A stretch of DNA of 64,000 bases from an uncultured Bacteroidales bacterium (GTDB lineage Bacteria > Bacteroidota > Bacteroidia > Bacteroidales > UBA932): assembly GCA_905233345.1 (NCBI GenBank), contig CAJODQ010000004.1:50206-114205 (forward strand). Reading direction: 5' to 3'. The translations under genes were made by a program, and so were the position numbers. Each line of letters begins with the position of its first letter. Position 1 is the first letter of the stretch. Below the pieces are notes generated by a model. It did not search any database, was not told where the DNA came from, and saw only the letters and a list, made by a program, of their open reading frames with translations. Shown here piece by piece: positions 44,375 through 51,717 of the stretch.

Positions 44375-45901
44375 CTAGTTGAAATAGATGATTTGTTCGT
44401 CGCCCTCCGCCAGGATCTTGCGCATGGCCGCCTTGTTGCGGGCACGCTGGTTCAAGACGGCGCGGAAACCGAGGATCTGGATGGTGATCAGCGGCGTCAT
44501 GGCCACCATGGCCACGATGCCGAAGCCCAGCGAGAGCACTTCCGCCTCGCCCTTGAGGGCGACGCAGGCGCCGATGGCCATGGGCAGGATGAAACTCGAA
44601 GTCAGCGGACCGCTGGCCACGCCGCCGGAGTCGAAAGCGATGGCCGTGTAGAGTTTCGGAACGAAGAACGACAGTCCGAGTGACAACAGATAGCCCGGAA
44701 TGAGGTAGTACAGCAGGGAGAAGCCGTAGATGATGCGGAGGATCGACAGGCCGATGGACAGGCCCACGCCGATGGACAGGGCGATCATCATCCTGCGGCG
44801 GGTGACCTCGCCGTTGGTGATTGACTCCACCTGCTGGTTGAGCACGTGGACGGCCGGCTCGGCCAGCACCACCACGCAACCGATGATGAAACTCAGGATC
44901 ACCAGATAGTGCTGGTTGTAGGTGGAAAGATCCAGGCCGATCTTATAGCCGACGGGCATGAATCCCACTGCAACCGCGGCCAGGAAGATGACCAGTCCGA
45001 GGAAGGTGAAGAGGATGCCCAGGCCGATGGCGACGAGTTTCTTTTTGGGCAGTTTCAGGATCAGGAACTGCAGGATCAGGAAGAAGACGACGATGAGCAG
45101 CAGCGACTTTCCGACTTCCAGCATGGTTTCCAGGATGGTTACCCAGATGCCTTCCTCAAAGATATGGTCCATGGAGTAATCCGGCACACTGTAGGTCAGG
45201 CTGCCTTTCGAGAAGATCGACAACAGCAGGACGGCGATGATCGGGCCGATGGAGCACAGGGCGATGAGGCCGAAGCTGTTCTCGTTGGCGCGCCGTCCGC
45301 CGACGGTCAGGGCGATGCCGATGCCCAAAGCCATGATGAAGGGCACGGTGATGGGGCCGGTGGTGACGCCGCCCGAGTCGAACGAGAGGGCCAGCAGGTC
45401 TCCTTTGCCCGCGCCGAAGAGCATGGTCGACAGGGTGAAGAGCAGCAGGTAGAAGAAGAGCAGCAGGCTCGTGAGGTCCACGCGCTTGACGATCTTCTGG
45501 ACACCCATCATCAAAAACAGTCCGACACCCAGTCCTACGGTCACGATGAGCAGCTCTCCGTTCATCAGGGAGCTGACCTGTTCGGCCAGCACGGCGAGGT
45601 CCGGCTCGGCGATGGTGATCAGCAGACCCATCAGGAAGCTGACCAGCAGTAGGATAGCGGCCTTCTTGCTCTTGGTGAGGCCTTCACCGATAAACTGTCC
45701 CATCGGGGTCATGGCCAGGTCGGCGCCCAGGTTGAACAGGCCGATGCCGGCGATCAGCGCCAGCGCGGAGATGCCAAATACCAGCAACTCCCGAACTGTG
45801 AGCGTCACCAGCGGTGTCAAGGCCAGCACGAACACGATGATTCCCACCGGCAGTACCGAGGTCAACGCCTCTTTGAGTTTCAGAAACAACGCCTTTCCCA
45901 T
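44375..45901 (-). CDS. DUF1538-family integral membrane protein, two-repeat putative transporter
   Basis: 508 aa, about 12-14 hydrophobic segments in two homologous halves. Each half contains an LFNLGADLAMTPMG/EPAVHVLNQQVE-type helix pair and a diagnostic SFDSGGVTTGPITVPFIMALG (first) or AFDSGGVASGPLTSSFILPMA (second) motif. The family is uncharacterised but has the internal symmetry of ion transporters. The two PII-like genes that follow suggest flux is nucleotide-regulated, as with AmtB-GlnK or the SbtA-SbtB pair; that parallel is inference. A TAACTTTG promoter sits 6 nt upstream. Confidence 0.88.
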   Translation of the reverse strand: MGKALFLKLKEALTSVLPVGIIVFVLALTPLVTLTVRELLVFGISALALIAGIGLFNLGADLAMTPMGQFIGEGLTKSKKAAILLLVSFLMGLLITIAEPDLAVLAEQVSSLMNGELLIVTVGLGVGLFLMMGVQKIVKRVDLTSLLLFFYLLLFTLSTMLFGAGKGDLLALSFDSGGVTTGPITVPFIMALGIGIALTVGGRRANENSFGLIALCSIGPIIAVLLLSIFSKGSLTYSVPDYSMDHIFEEGIWVTILETMLEVGKSLLLIVVFFLILQFLILKLPKKKLVAIGLGILFTFLGLVIFLAAVAVGFMPVGYKIGLDLSTYNQHYLVILSFIIGCVVVLAEPAVHVLNQQVESITNGEVTRRRMMIALSIGVGLSIGLSILRIIYGFSLLYYLIPGYLLSLGLSFFVPKLYTAIAFDSGGVASGPLTSSFILPMAIGACVALKGEAEVLSLGFGIVAMVAMTPLITIQILGFRAVLNQRARNKAAMRKILAEGDEQIIYFN

Positions 45902-45907
45902 ATCCTA

Positions 45908-45915
45908 CAAAGTTA
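45908..45915 (-). promoter_or_regulatory. -7 box of the DUF1538/PII-like operon
   Basis: Minus-strand TAACTTTG matches the Bacteroidota -7 consensus and ends 6 nt before the ATG at 45901. The ybaK gene ends only 33 bp upstream, so this box marks an independent operon. Confidence 0.6.
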
Positions 45916-45934
45916 GCGATTAAATTTGGGGGAA

Positions 45935-46420
45935 TCAAATCGGATACAATCCTGCTCCCACAAAATCGATCAGGTCCTGCGGGGCAATCCTGAGCTGGAG
46001 GCCACGGATACCGGCGCTGACATAGATATAGTCGTAGAGCAGCGCGCTTTCGTGGATAAAGGTGGGGAAGGGCTTCTTCATGCCGATGGGCGAACAGCCG
46101 CCGCGGATGTAGCCTGTGGTAGGCAGCAATTCTTTGACGTGCAGCATTTCGCAGTTCTTGTTGCCGGAAATCTGCGCCGCTACCTTCAGGTCCACTTCGA
46201 AATTTCCGGGGATTACGCAGACGAAGAAACCGCTTTTGTCACCGCGCAGCACCAGGGTCTTGAACACCTGCTCGATATCTTCGCCCAACTGGTCGGCGAC
46301 GTGCTGGGCTGCAAGATCGCTCTCGTCCACCTCGTAGGGCACGAGTTCGTAGGCGATGCCGGCTGCGTCGAGCAAGCGGGCCGCATTGGTCTTGGACACG
46401 GGATCACTCTTCTTCGCCAT
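45935..46420 (-). CDS. ybaK: Cys-tRNA(Pro)/Cys-tRNA(Cys) deacylase, YbaK/EbsC type
   Basis: 161 aa. The family signature runs KTNAARLLDAAGIAYELVPYE, QVFKTLVLRGDKSGFFVCVIPGN (catalytic Lys region), GYIRGGCSPIGMKKPFPTFI and the C-terminal GIRGLQLRIAPQDLI. The protein edits Cys mischarged on tRNA(Pro) in trans. It overlaps the DUF3810 gene by 17 bp and is the last gene of the HerA-like/DUF3810/ybaK unit. Confidence 0.93.
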   Translation of the reverse strand: MAKKSDPVSKTNAARLLDAAGIAYELVPYEVDESDLAAQHVADQLGEDIEQVFKTLVLRGDKSGFFVCVIPGNFEVDLKVAAQISGNKNCEMLHVKELLPTTGYIRGGCSPIGMKKPFPTFIHESALLYDYIYVSAGIRGLQLRIAPQDLIDFVGAGLYPI

Positions 46421-47384
46421 GGTCGTGGAATTCGGAGAGGGACAGCACCAGGCGGAGCACCTGCCCGTAATTGGCGGTGCCTTCCGCGATGCGGTTCTGT
46501 TTCAGGAAGAAATTATAGAAGCGGTGCTGCAGCCGGGCCAGCCAGTCCCAGCGGAGGTCCGCCCAGTGGAGGCTCGCCAGTTCCAGGTCGACATAAACCT
46601 CCGGAATCAGTGTCTTACCCCACGCCTCGTAGGCTTCCGGGCCGAGAATGGAGCGGATATTGCCAGCGGTATGGCTCAGGAGCATATACCAGGCGCTGTA
46701 GCGAATGGCGGGATCCTCGGAAGCCCGGCAGGCCTCGAAGGCCCAGAAGTTGGCTTCGGCTTCGTTGCTGACGCCCAGCACATGGGAGTACTCGTGGGCG
46801 AAGATGAAGGGATACTCCAGCGGCGACACATCGTGGTTGACGTGCATCTCGTCGAAGGCGGGACCGATGAAGCCCAGTACGCCCACGGCAGAGTAGAGTC
46901 GGTTGAAGAGCTGTTTTTTCGGATGCTGCCAACGGCGGGGCTGGCAGAGGCCGCATTCCGCCGGCAGGGCGGCGTACCAGGCCTTGACCTCCCATTCCAC
47001 AGCCTCCGGATCGATGGCTTCCACTTCGCACCAGTTCTCATTGAGCTCCTCCGCGAAGATCTCCAGAAATTCTTGGAATTCAGCCTCCTCATAGGGCATG
47101 GGGGTGGTGCCGGTGCGGGTGTAGATGTCGCTGCGGAAATAGTTGAAGCCCCAGCCCACATAGAGCCAGGCCATCACTCCGAGCACCAGGGCGGCTTCGC
47201 CCAACAGGCAGCGCCACCAGGCTTTATGCCGGTGGATGGCGCGCACGAAGATCCAGACGGCCAGCACGATGGCCACCACCACGACAATCTCGGTCAGGGA
47301 GAAGCCGAAAGGGGAAGCCAGCCACGACAGGGCGGCGGACAGGCCGGGATAAATCCGGGTTGCGTACCAGTCGCCGAAGGGCAT
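46404..47384 (-). CDS. DUF3810-family membrane protein with HExxH zinc-protease motif
   Basis: 326 aa. Three N-terminal hydrophobic segments (LSAALSWLASPFGFSL, IVVVVAIVLAVWIFV, CLLGEAALVLGVMAWLYVGW) are followed by the conserved GFNYFRSDIY segment. A soluble domain carries FAHEYSHVLGVSNEAEANFWAF, an HExxH motif with a downstream Glu, as in DUF3810 proteins. It is a probable membrane metalloprotease of unknown substrate. Its ATG overlaps the stop codon of the upstream HerA-like gene by one base, so translation is likely coupled. Confidence 0.85.
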   Translation of the reverse strand: MPFGDWYATRIYPGLSAALSWLASPFGFSLTEIVVVVAIVLAVWIFVRAIHRHKAWWRCLLGEAALVLGVMAWLYVGWGFNYFRSDIYTRTGTTPMPYEEAEFQEFLEIFAEELNENWCEVEAIDPEAVEWEVKAWYAALPAECGLCQPRRWQHPKKQLFNRLYSAVGVLGFIGPAFDEMHVNHDVSPLEYPFIFAHEYSHVLGVSNEAEANFWAFEACRASEDPAIRYSAWYMLLSHTAGNIRSILGPEAYEAWGKTLIPEVYVDLELASLHWADLRWDWLARLQHRFYNFFLKQNRIAEGTANYGQVLRLVLSLSEFHDHGEEE

Positions 47385-48970
47385 TACTTGAGGATGCTCT
47401 TGAGGATTTCGGTGGTCACCTTGCGGGTGGCGGTATTGACGGCGGTCTTGGTGGCTTTCTTCACCACGGAGTCGTTTTTCTTGCTCGTACTCTTGCCACC
47501 GATGTTCTTGGCGATCTGGGTGCCGGCGCTGCGGGCGAAGCTCGTGGCCGCGGCGGCGATCAAGGTGCCGAGGATGGTGCGGTTGACGGTTCCTTTCTTC
47601 TTGGCTTTCTGCTCTTTCTCCTTTGCCTTGGCCTCTTTTTCTTTCTCGAGGGCCTGGCGCTCTTTCTCCTTCTCTTCCTCGAGTTTCTGATTGACTTCGG
47701 TCAGCACTTCGTAGGCGCTCTCACGATCAAAGGCGCTTTCATATTCTTTCAGCTTGCGTGGCGCGGCAGCCTGGATGTCCATGCGCTGGCCCGGGGTGAT
47801 GGCACCGATCTGGCTGAGCGGGAAGAGGATCTTCGCACGCTCCACGATGCTCGGGGCGCCTTTCTCGTCAAGGAACGAAACGAGGGCCTCGCCGGTGCCC
47901 AGGTCGAGAATGGCGTCTTCGGTCTTGAAGGCGGGGTTGGTGCGGAAAGTCTGGGCAGCGGCGCGCACGGCTTTCTGGTCCTGCGGGGTATAGGCGCGCA
48001 GGGCGTGCTGGACGCGGTTGCTGAGCTGGGCCAGGACGCTGACGGGGACGTCGCTGGGAACCTGGGTGATGAAATAGATACCCACGCCTTTCGAGCGGAT
48101 GAGGCGGATCACCTGCTCGATCTTGTCGACGAGGGCCTTGGAGGTGCCGTCGAAGAGCATGTGGGCTTCGTCGAAGAAGAAGACGAACTTGGGCAGGTCG
48201 AGGTCGCCGACTTCGGGCAGTTTGGCATAGAGCTCAGTCATCAGCCACAACAGGTAGGTGGAGTAGAGCTTCGGGTTCATCATCAGCTTGTCAGCGGCCA
48301 GGACGTTCATCACGCCGCGGCCGTTTTCGACGGCGAAGAGGTCAGCCACATCGAAAGCGGGTTCGCCGAAGAACTTGTCTCCGCCTTCGCTTTCGATCTG
48401 CAGGACGGCGCGCTGGATGGCGCCGATGCTGGCGGCTGCGATGTTGCCGTACTCGGTCGTGAACTTGGCGGCGTTTTTGCCGACGAAGTCGAGCATGAGT
48501 TTCAGGTCCTTGAGGTCGATGAGCAGCAGGTTGTTGTCGTCGGCGATGCGGAAGACGGCGTTGAGGACGCCGGTTTGCACTTCTGTGAGTTCCATGAGGC
48601 GGGCGAGGAGCTGGGGGCCCATTGCCGAGACGGTGGCACGCATGGGAAAGCCCTGTTCGCCGAAGACGTCGAAGAAGCGGGTCGGGCAGCCGGCGAACTG
48701 GGGGTTCTCGATGCCGAATTCGGGCATGCGTTTCTCGATGAAGCCGCTGAGTTTGCCGGGCTGGCTGATGCCGCTCAGGTCGCCTTTCATGTCGGCCATG
48801 AAGCAGGGGACGCCGGCCTGGGAGAAGGTTTCGGCGAGGACCTGCAAGGTAACGGTTTTACCGGTACCGGTGGCGCCGGCGATCAGGCCGTGTCGGTTGG
48901 CCATCTTACCGACCAAGTTGATGTTTCCGTTGTCGGAATGTGCGATGTAAAGTTGTCCGTCCTTAAGCAT
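47384..48970 (-). CDS. HerA-like (DUF853-type) DNA-translocating ATPase
   Basis: 528 aa from the ATG at 48970 (MLKDGQLYIAHSD). An in-frame ATG at 49009 (MTKKRRRK...) lies within a palindromic repeat and is less likely. It has Walker A GLIAGATGTGKTVTLQV, the FMADMKGDLSG strand, Walker B FVFFFDEAHMLF and the FITQVPSDVPVSVLAQLSNRVQHALRAYTP sensor region typical of the YjgR/DUF853 branch. A charged coiled coil (about 430-475, many KEKE) and a basic Thr/Lys-rich tail follow. HerA relatives pump DNA in repair or anti-phage systems, but no nuclease partner is adjacent and the role is unknown. Confidence 0.88.
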   Translation of the reverse strand: MLKDGQLYIAHSDNGNINLVGKMANRHGLIAGATGTGKTVTLQVLAETFSQAGVPCFMADMKGDLSGISQPGKLSGFIEKRMPEFGIENPQFAGCPTRFFDVFGEQGFPMRATVSAMGPQLLARLMELTEVQTGVLNAVFRIADDNNLLLIDLKDLKLMLDFVGKNAAKFTTEYGNIAAASIGAIQRAVLQIESEGGDKFFGEPAFDVADLFAVENGRGVMNVLAADKLMMNPKLYSTYLLWLMTELYAKLPEVGDLDLPKFVFFFDEAHMLFDGTSKALVDKIEQVIRLIRSKGVGIYFITQVPSDVPVSVLAQLSNRVQHALRAYTPQDQKAVRAAAQTFRTNPAFKTEDAILDLGTGEALVSFLDEKGAPSIVERAKILFPLSQIGAITPGQRMDIQAAAPRKLKEYESAFDRESAYEVLTEVNQKLEEEKEKERQALEKEKEAKAKEKEQKAKKKGTVNRTILGTLIAAAATSFARSAGTQIAKNIGGKSTSKKNDSVVKKATKTAVNTATRKVTTEILKSILK

Positions 48971-49003
48971 ATCTATTGTATTTTGTTTTCTTCGTCTTTT
49001 CTT

Positions 49004-49057
49004 CGTCATTCCCGGCTTGACCGGGAATCTCCCTCATCCCGGGCTTTGACCCGGGAT
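49004..49057. repeat. Family B palindromic repeats upstream of the HerA-like gene
   Basis: First unit CGTCATTCCCGG-CTTGA-CCGGGAATCTC (49004-49031), then ATCCCGGG...CCCGGGAT (49036-49057). The units are in direct orientation here, unlike the inverted pairs in the alkD-like gene. They lie 34 bp upstream of the preferred HerA-like start and supply the alternative ATG at 49009. Confidence 0.75.
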
Positions 49058-49067
49058 CCCCCTTTCT

Positions 49068-49349
49068 GTTTGTGCGTTTTATCGGGATGTAACACGCTTC
49101 CGCTTGCTGTCGAAAAAGGAGCCAACCCGGTCGCTTGACGGCTAACTCCTGTGTTTACTGGGGCGCTGCCCCAAACCCTACCGCTCCGACCGGCTATTAC
49201 ACAAGGCTCTCCCGCTCGGTCTCCGCTAGCGGCTGATGCCGCGTCAAACAGACGCCGTCATGCAAGCACCGCTCCCTGCACAAGGCTCCCGCACATTCCT
49301 TTTTCGACAATAGCTCCAGCGTCGTCACATCCCTCCAAAGCGCACAAAC
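49068..49349. mobile_element. Putative MITE-like or structured element with long imperfect terminal inverted repeats
   Basis: This fills the gene-free stretch 48971-49383. Left-arm blocks GTTTGTGCG (49068-49076), GGGATGT (49084-49090) and TGTCGAAAAAGGA (49108-49120) recur as complements in mirrored order: TCCTTTTTCGACA (49297-49309), ACATCCC (49327-49333) and CGCACAAAC (49341-49349). Between them are a GGGGC-GCT-GCCCC hairpin (49160-49172), a CCGCTAGCGG palindrome and two ACAAGGCTC-CCGC direct repeats. No credible ORF is present. Either a non-autonomous mobile element of about 280 bp or a large folded RNA; no transposase of matching type is in the window. Confidence 0.5.
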
Positions 49350-49383
49350 GAAATGACAGCCGCCGGGAAGCCTGCTGATTGAT

Positions 49384-50310
49384 TTAAATGAACTTCAAAT
49401 ATCCTCCATCTTCCGTGACGTCGAGGGTGACTTCACGGCCGAGGTAGAGGCTGTAATTGGGGTGGTCATGGCCGCAGTCGAAGCCGAAGAGCACCGGCTT
49501 GTCGGCGGGCATGTATTCGTGGACGAGGTCGATGGCCTTGCGCTGCCATTCGTCCTCGCCGCTGGTGTCGGTGAACTGGCCGATGACGATGCCTTTCGGC
49601 CGCGCGAAGAAGCCACCCTGCTGCAGGGTGAGCAGCATGCGGTCGAGGTTGTACATGCGTTCGTCGACGTCTTCGATGAAAAGGATGCTGTCTTCGTCCA
49701 GATGGTTTTCCCACGGGGTGCGCAGGCACGACACGAAGAGGCTCAGGTTGCCGCCGACCAGGCGCCCGCGGGCTGCGCCCGTTACACTGTAGGCATGCGG
49801 CGCCGTGCGGTAGCTCTTGATCTCGCCGAACAGAGCCTTGCGCAGAGATTCTTCACTGATCCTTGCATCCGGACCTGCATCTGGACCGATGGTGCTCGGC
49901 ATCGCACCGAGAATCGACTCCATGCCGCGGCTTTGCAGTACCGCATGGAAGACGGTGATGTCGCTGAAACCCACCAGCCACTTCGAATGCTGCGTAAACA
50001 AATTCAGATCCATCGCCCGGACCGTGCGCATCGAGCCATAGCCGCCCCGGAAGGAGATGATGGCCTTGACGTCCGGATCACACAGCATCTCCGTCAGGTC
50101 CGCGGCGCGGTCTTCATCGCGGCCCGCGAATTCGCCGGGCGCGCTGTCGTAGAGGTGCTTGCCAAGTTTCACGTGCAGACCCCACGATTCCAGCATTTCT
50201 TTCCAGTACATCGTCTGGCGGCTCGCTTCGCTAAGCGCGGAAGCCAGCGCCACCACGGCGACGGTGTCGCCGCGTTGCAAGTAGGCAGGTCGTAAATATT
50301 GTTTCATCAT
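49384..50310 (-). CDS. LD-carboxypeptidase (peptidase S66, LdcA-like)
   Basis: 308 aa. Family signatures are LQRGDTVAVVALAS, ISFRGGYGSMR, the nucleophile Ser116 in WLVGFSDITVFH, FIEDVDERMYNLDRML (catalytic Glu) and GFDCGHDHPNYSLYLG (catalytic His). S66 enzymes remove the terminal D-Ala from muropeptide tetrapeptides during cell-wall recycling in the cytoplasm. No signal peptide. The start may be the ATG at 50310 or 50307. Divergent from the nuclease gene through a shared 38-bp promoter region. Confidence 0.92.
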   Translation of the reverse strand: MMKQYLRPAYLQRGDTVAVVALASALSEASRQTMYWKEMLESWGLHVKLGKHLYDSAPGEFAGRDEDRAADLTEMLCDPDVKAIISFRGGYGSMRTVRAMDLNLFTQHSKWLVGFSDITVFHAVLQSRGMESILGAMPSTIGPDAGPDARISEESLRKALFGEIKSYRTAPHAYSVTGAARGRLVGGNLSLFVSCLRTPWENHLDEDSILFIEDVDERMYNLDRMLLTLQQGGFFARPKGIVIGQFTDTSGEDEWQRKAIDLVHEYMPADKPVLFGFDCGHDHPNYSLYLGREVTLDVTEDGGYLKFI

Positions 50311-50314
50311 CCCT

Positions 50315-50343
50315 CAAAGTTACGAAATAATTCGGTAATTTTG
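50315..50343. promoter_or_regulatory. Back-to-back divergent -7 boxes forming an imperfect palindrome
   Basis: CAAAGTTA (50315-50322) is TAACTTTG for the minus-strand S66 gene; TAATTTTG (50336-50343) is the -7 box for the plus-strand nuclease gene, 5 nt before its ATG. The whole 29-bp segment is a near-perfect inverted repeat, so the two promoters compete for the same DNA. Confidence 0.65.
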
Positions 50344-50348
50344 CATAT

Positions 50349-51197
50349 ATGAAGAAGTACAAAGAACTCCTGGGCGGCCTGGTCGTTATTGTGGCGGGCG
50401 TGCTCTACTGGATTTTCGGTTACGACAAACCCGAATCCCCCGAACCCGCAGAACCGGATAGTCCGAAAGTGGTGACGTCCGTCGCTGCGCCGGCCGGACT
50501 GGACGGCCTGCTGGAAATCCCTGTCCTGACGCCGGACGGCCGCGTCGTGACGCACAGGGCCTATGTCAGCTCCTACAACACCGAAACCCTGATTCCCAAC
50601 TGGGTGGCCTATGAACTGACCGCCGAGGAGACCGAGGGGGCCCGCTCCCGCGACGGCATGGAGTTCCGCATGGATCCCAACCTCAAGGGCGTGCCGCAGG
50701 CCATGCGCGAGGACTATTCCGGTTCCGGCTGGACCAAAGGGCACCTGATGCCCGCGGCTGATGCCTCTTTCAACAGCACGGCCATGGGGGAGACCTTCTA
50801 CTTCACCAACATCTGCCCGCAAGACGAGACCCTCAATGCGGGCGACTGGCAGTATCTTGAGAAGAAGGTGCGGCAATGGGCCAACCGCTACGGCAGTGTA
50901 TGGGTGGTGACCGGCCCTATCGTTGGTAAGAACCGCTATGGTACCATCGGCGAACGTGAAGTGGTCGTGCCCGATTCGTTCTACAAGGCCCTCCTGATCC
51001 GCAAGAAGAACGGCTCTTACAGCGCCATCGCCTTCGTGATGGACAACGATGACGAGCGCTACTTCCTGAAAGACTGCTACTTGAATATCAACGATCTGGA
51101 ATCCCTCACCGGTATCGATTTCTTCCCCGGCCTCGACGACACCGTCGAAGAGAAAGTCGAAGGCACCGTCCGGCTATCGGACTGGGGACTGCGATAA
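50349..51197 (+). CDS. DNA/RNA non-specific endonuclease (NUC1 family), membrane-anchored or secreted
   Basis: 282 aa. One N-terminal hydrophobic segment (LLGGLVVIVAGVLYWIFG, residues 7-24) serves as anchor or signal, then an acidic Pro/Glu linker. The beta-beta-alpha-metal nuclease core has SGWTKGHLMPAADASF (the DRGH-type motif with catalytic His; Asp-Arg replaced by Thr-Lys), FTNICPQDETLNAGDWQYLE (metal Asn) and VWVVTGPIVG. It probably degrades extracellular or periplasmic nucleic acid. Its stop codon lies in the hairpin at 51196. Confidence 0.9.
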   Translation: MKKYKELLGGLVVIVAGVLYWIFGYDKPESPEPAEPDSPKVVTSVAAPAGLDGLLEIPVLTPDGRVVTHRAYVSSYNTETLIPNWVAYELTAEETEGARSRDGMEFRMDPNLKGVPQAMREDYSGSGWTKGHLMPAADASFNSTAMGETFYFTNICPQDETLNAGDWQYLEKKVRQWANRYGSVWVVTGPIVGKNRYGTIGEREVVVPDSFYKALLIRKKNGSYSAIAFVMDNDDERYFLKDCYLNINDLESLTGIDFFPGLDDTVEEKVEGTVRLSDWGLR

Positions 51198-51238
51198 ACG
51201 CTGTCGATGTCCCACTTTTGGGGACAACGACAGCGTTT
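51196..51238. terminator. Long hairpin between convergent genes, family A copy 4
   Basis: AAACGCTGTCG (51196-51206), mismatch, TGTCCC, loop ACTTTTG (51214-51220), GGGACA, mismatch, CGACAGCGTTT (51228-51238): 17 of 18 pairs. It overlaps the nuclease stop codon and probably terminates transcription in both directions. Confidence 0.75.
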
Positions 51239-51249
51239 TAAGCCCAATA

Positions 51250-51286
51250 TGCTGCTGATGTCCCATTTGGGGGGACATCAGCAGCA
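51250..51286. terminator. Second hairpin between convergent genes, family A copy 5
   Basis: TGCTGCTGATGTCCC (51250-51264), loop ATTTGGG, and its perfect complement (51272-51286), a 15-bp stem ending 4 bp from the stop codon of the minus-strand repeat protein gene. With copy 4 it forms a pair, as at 925-1006. Confidence 0.75.
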
Positions 51287-51290
51287 CTCG

Positions 51291-51704
51291 TCAAAGCCTG
51301 AAGAAAAAATAGAACGCGGCCCACTGCCGGGGGATGTCCCGGGCGTAGCCGATCGTCCGGTAGTTGCTGTCCTGGACGGTTCCATCGCTTTTGACATAGC
51401 CGATGGTGCGATAGCTGCCGTTCTGCACAGTGCCGTCGCTTTTGATGTAGCCCACCGTCCGGTAGCTGGCATCCTGCACGGTGCCGTCGCTTTTGAGGTA
51501 ACCAATGGTCCGATAGGATGCGTCCTGGACCCTTCCATCGCTTTTGATGTAGCCCACGGTCCGGTAGTTCTTGTCCTGGATCGTACCGTCCGCCTTGATA
51601 TAAGCGATGGTCCCGTACGAACCGTCCATGATCTTTTGTGCCCGGGCCGGCATTCCCGTCAGCAGCAGGAGCGCCAGAAGCAGCAGAATGCGCGTTGTCT
51701 TCAT
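51291..51704 (-). CDS. Secreted protein of 17-residue tandem repeats
   Basis: 137 aa: a signal peptide (MKTTRILLLLALLLLTGMPA, cleaved after ARA) then five consecutive 17-residue repeats of consensus YRTIGYIKSDGTVQDxS and a sixth partial one, ending RQWAAFYFFFRL. The regular Tyr/Gly/aspartate-glycine spacing suggests a repetitive beta structure. The aromatic C-terminus (FYFFF, then R-L) is striking and could contact a membrane or be an export signal. I do not recognise the family. It is 13 bp downstream of the acid phosphatase gene in the same direction. Confidence 0.75.
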   Translation of the reverse strand: MKTTRILLLLALLLLTGMPARAQKIMDGSYGTIAYIKADGTIQDKNYRTVGYIKSDGRVQDASYRTIGYLKSDGTVQDASYRTVGYIKSDGTVQNGSYRTIGYVKSDGTVQDSNYRTIGYARDIPRQWAAFYFFFRL

Positions 51705-51717
51705 CGGAATCTATGGA

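Noticed and set aside
44373..44879. Upstream extension of the second PII-like gene
   Set aside because: The frame lies inside the DUF1538 gene and its translation (RAGRPRAQPAGG...) is not protein-like; the ATG at 44372 starts a sensible product.
47384..48970. Anti-phage defence system based on the HerA-like ATPase
   Set aside because: No adjacent SIR2, nuclease (NurA, DUF4297) or other known partner; neighbours are a DUF3810 protein and ybaK.
49004..49349. Insertion sequence
   Set aside because: No transposase gene or remnant can be read in either strand; only inverted repeats and hairpins are visible, so at most a non-autonomous element.
49151..49378. 75-codon plus-strand frame in the gap after the HerA-like gene
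   Set aside because: Composition is Pro/Ser/Arg-rich without any motif, and it crosses the hairpins and terminal repeat of the 49068-49349 element.
51291..51704. CRISPR-like array suggested by the 51-bp regular repeats
   Set aside because: The repeats are contiguous, without unique spacers, and encode a continuous 17-residue protein repeat behind a signal peptide.
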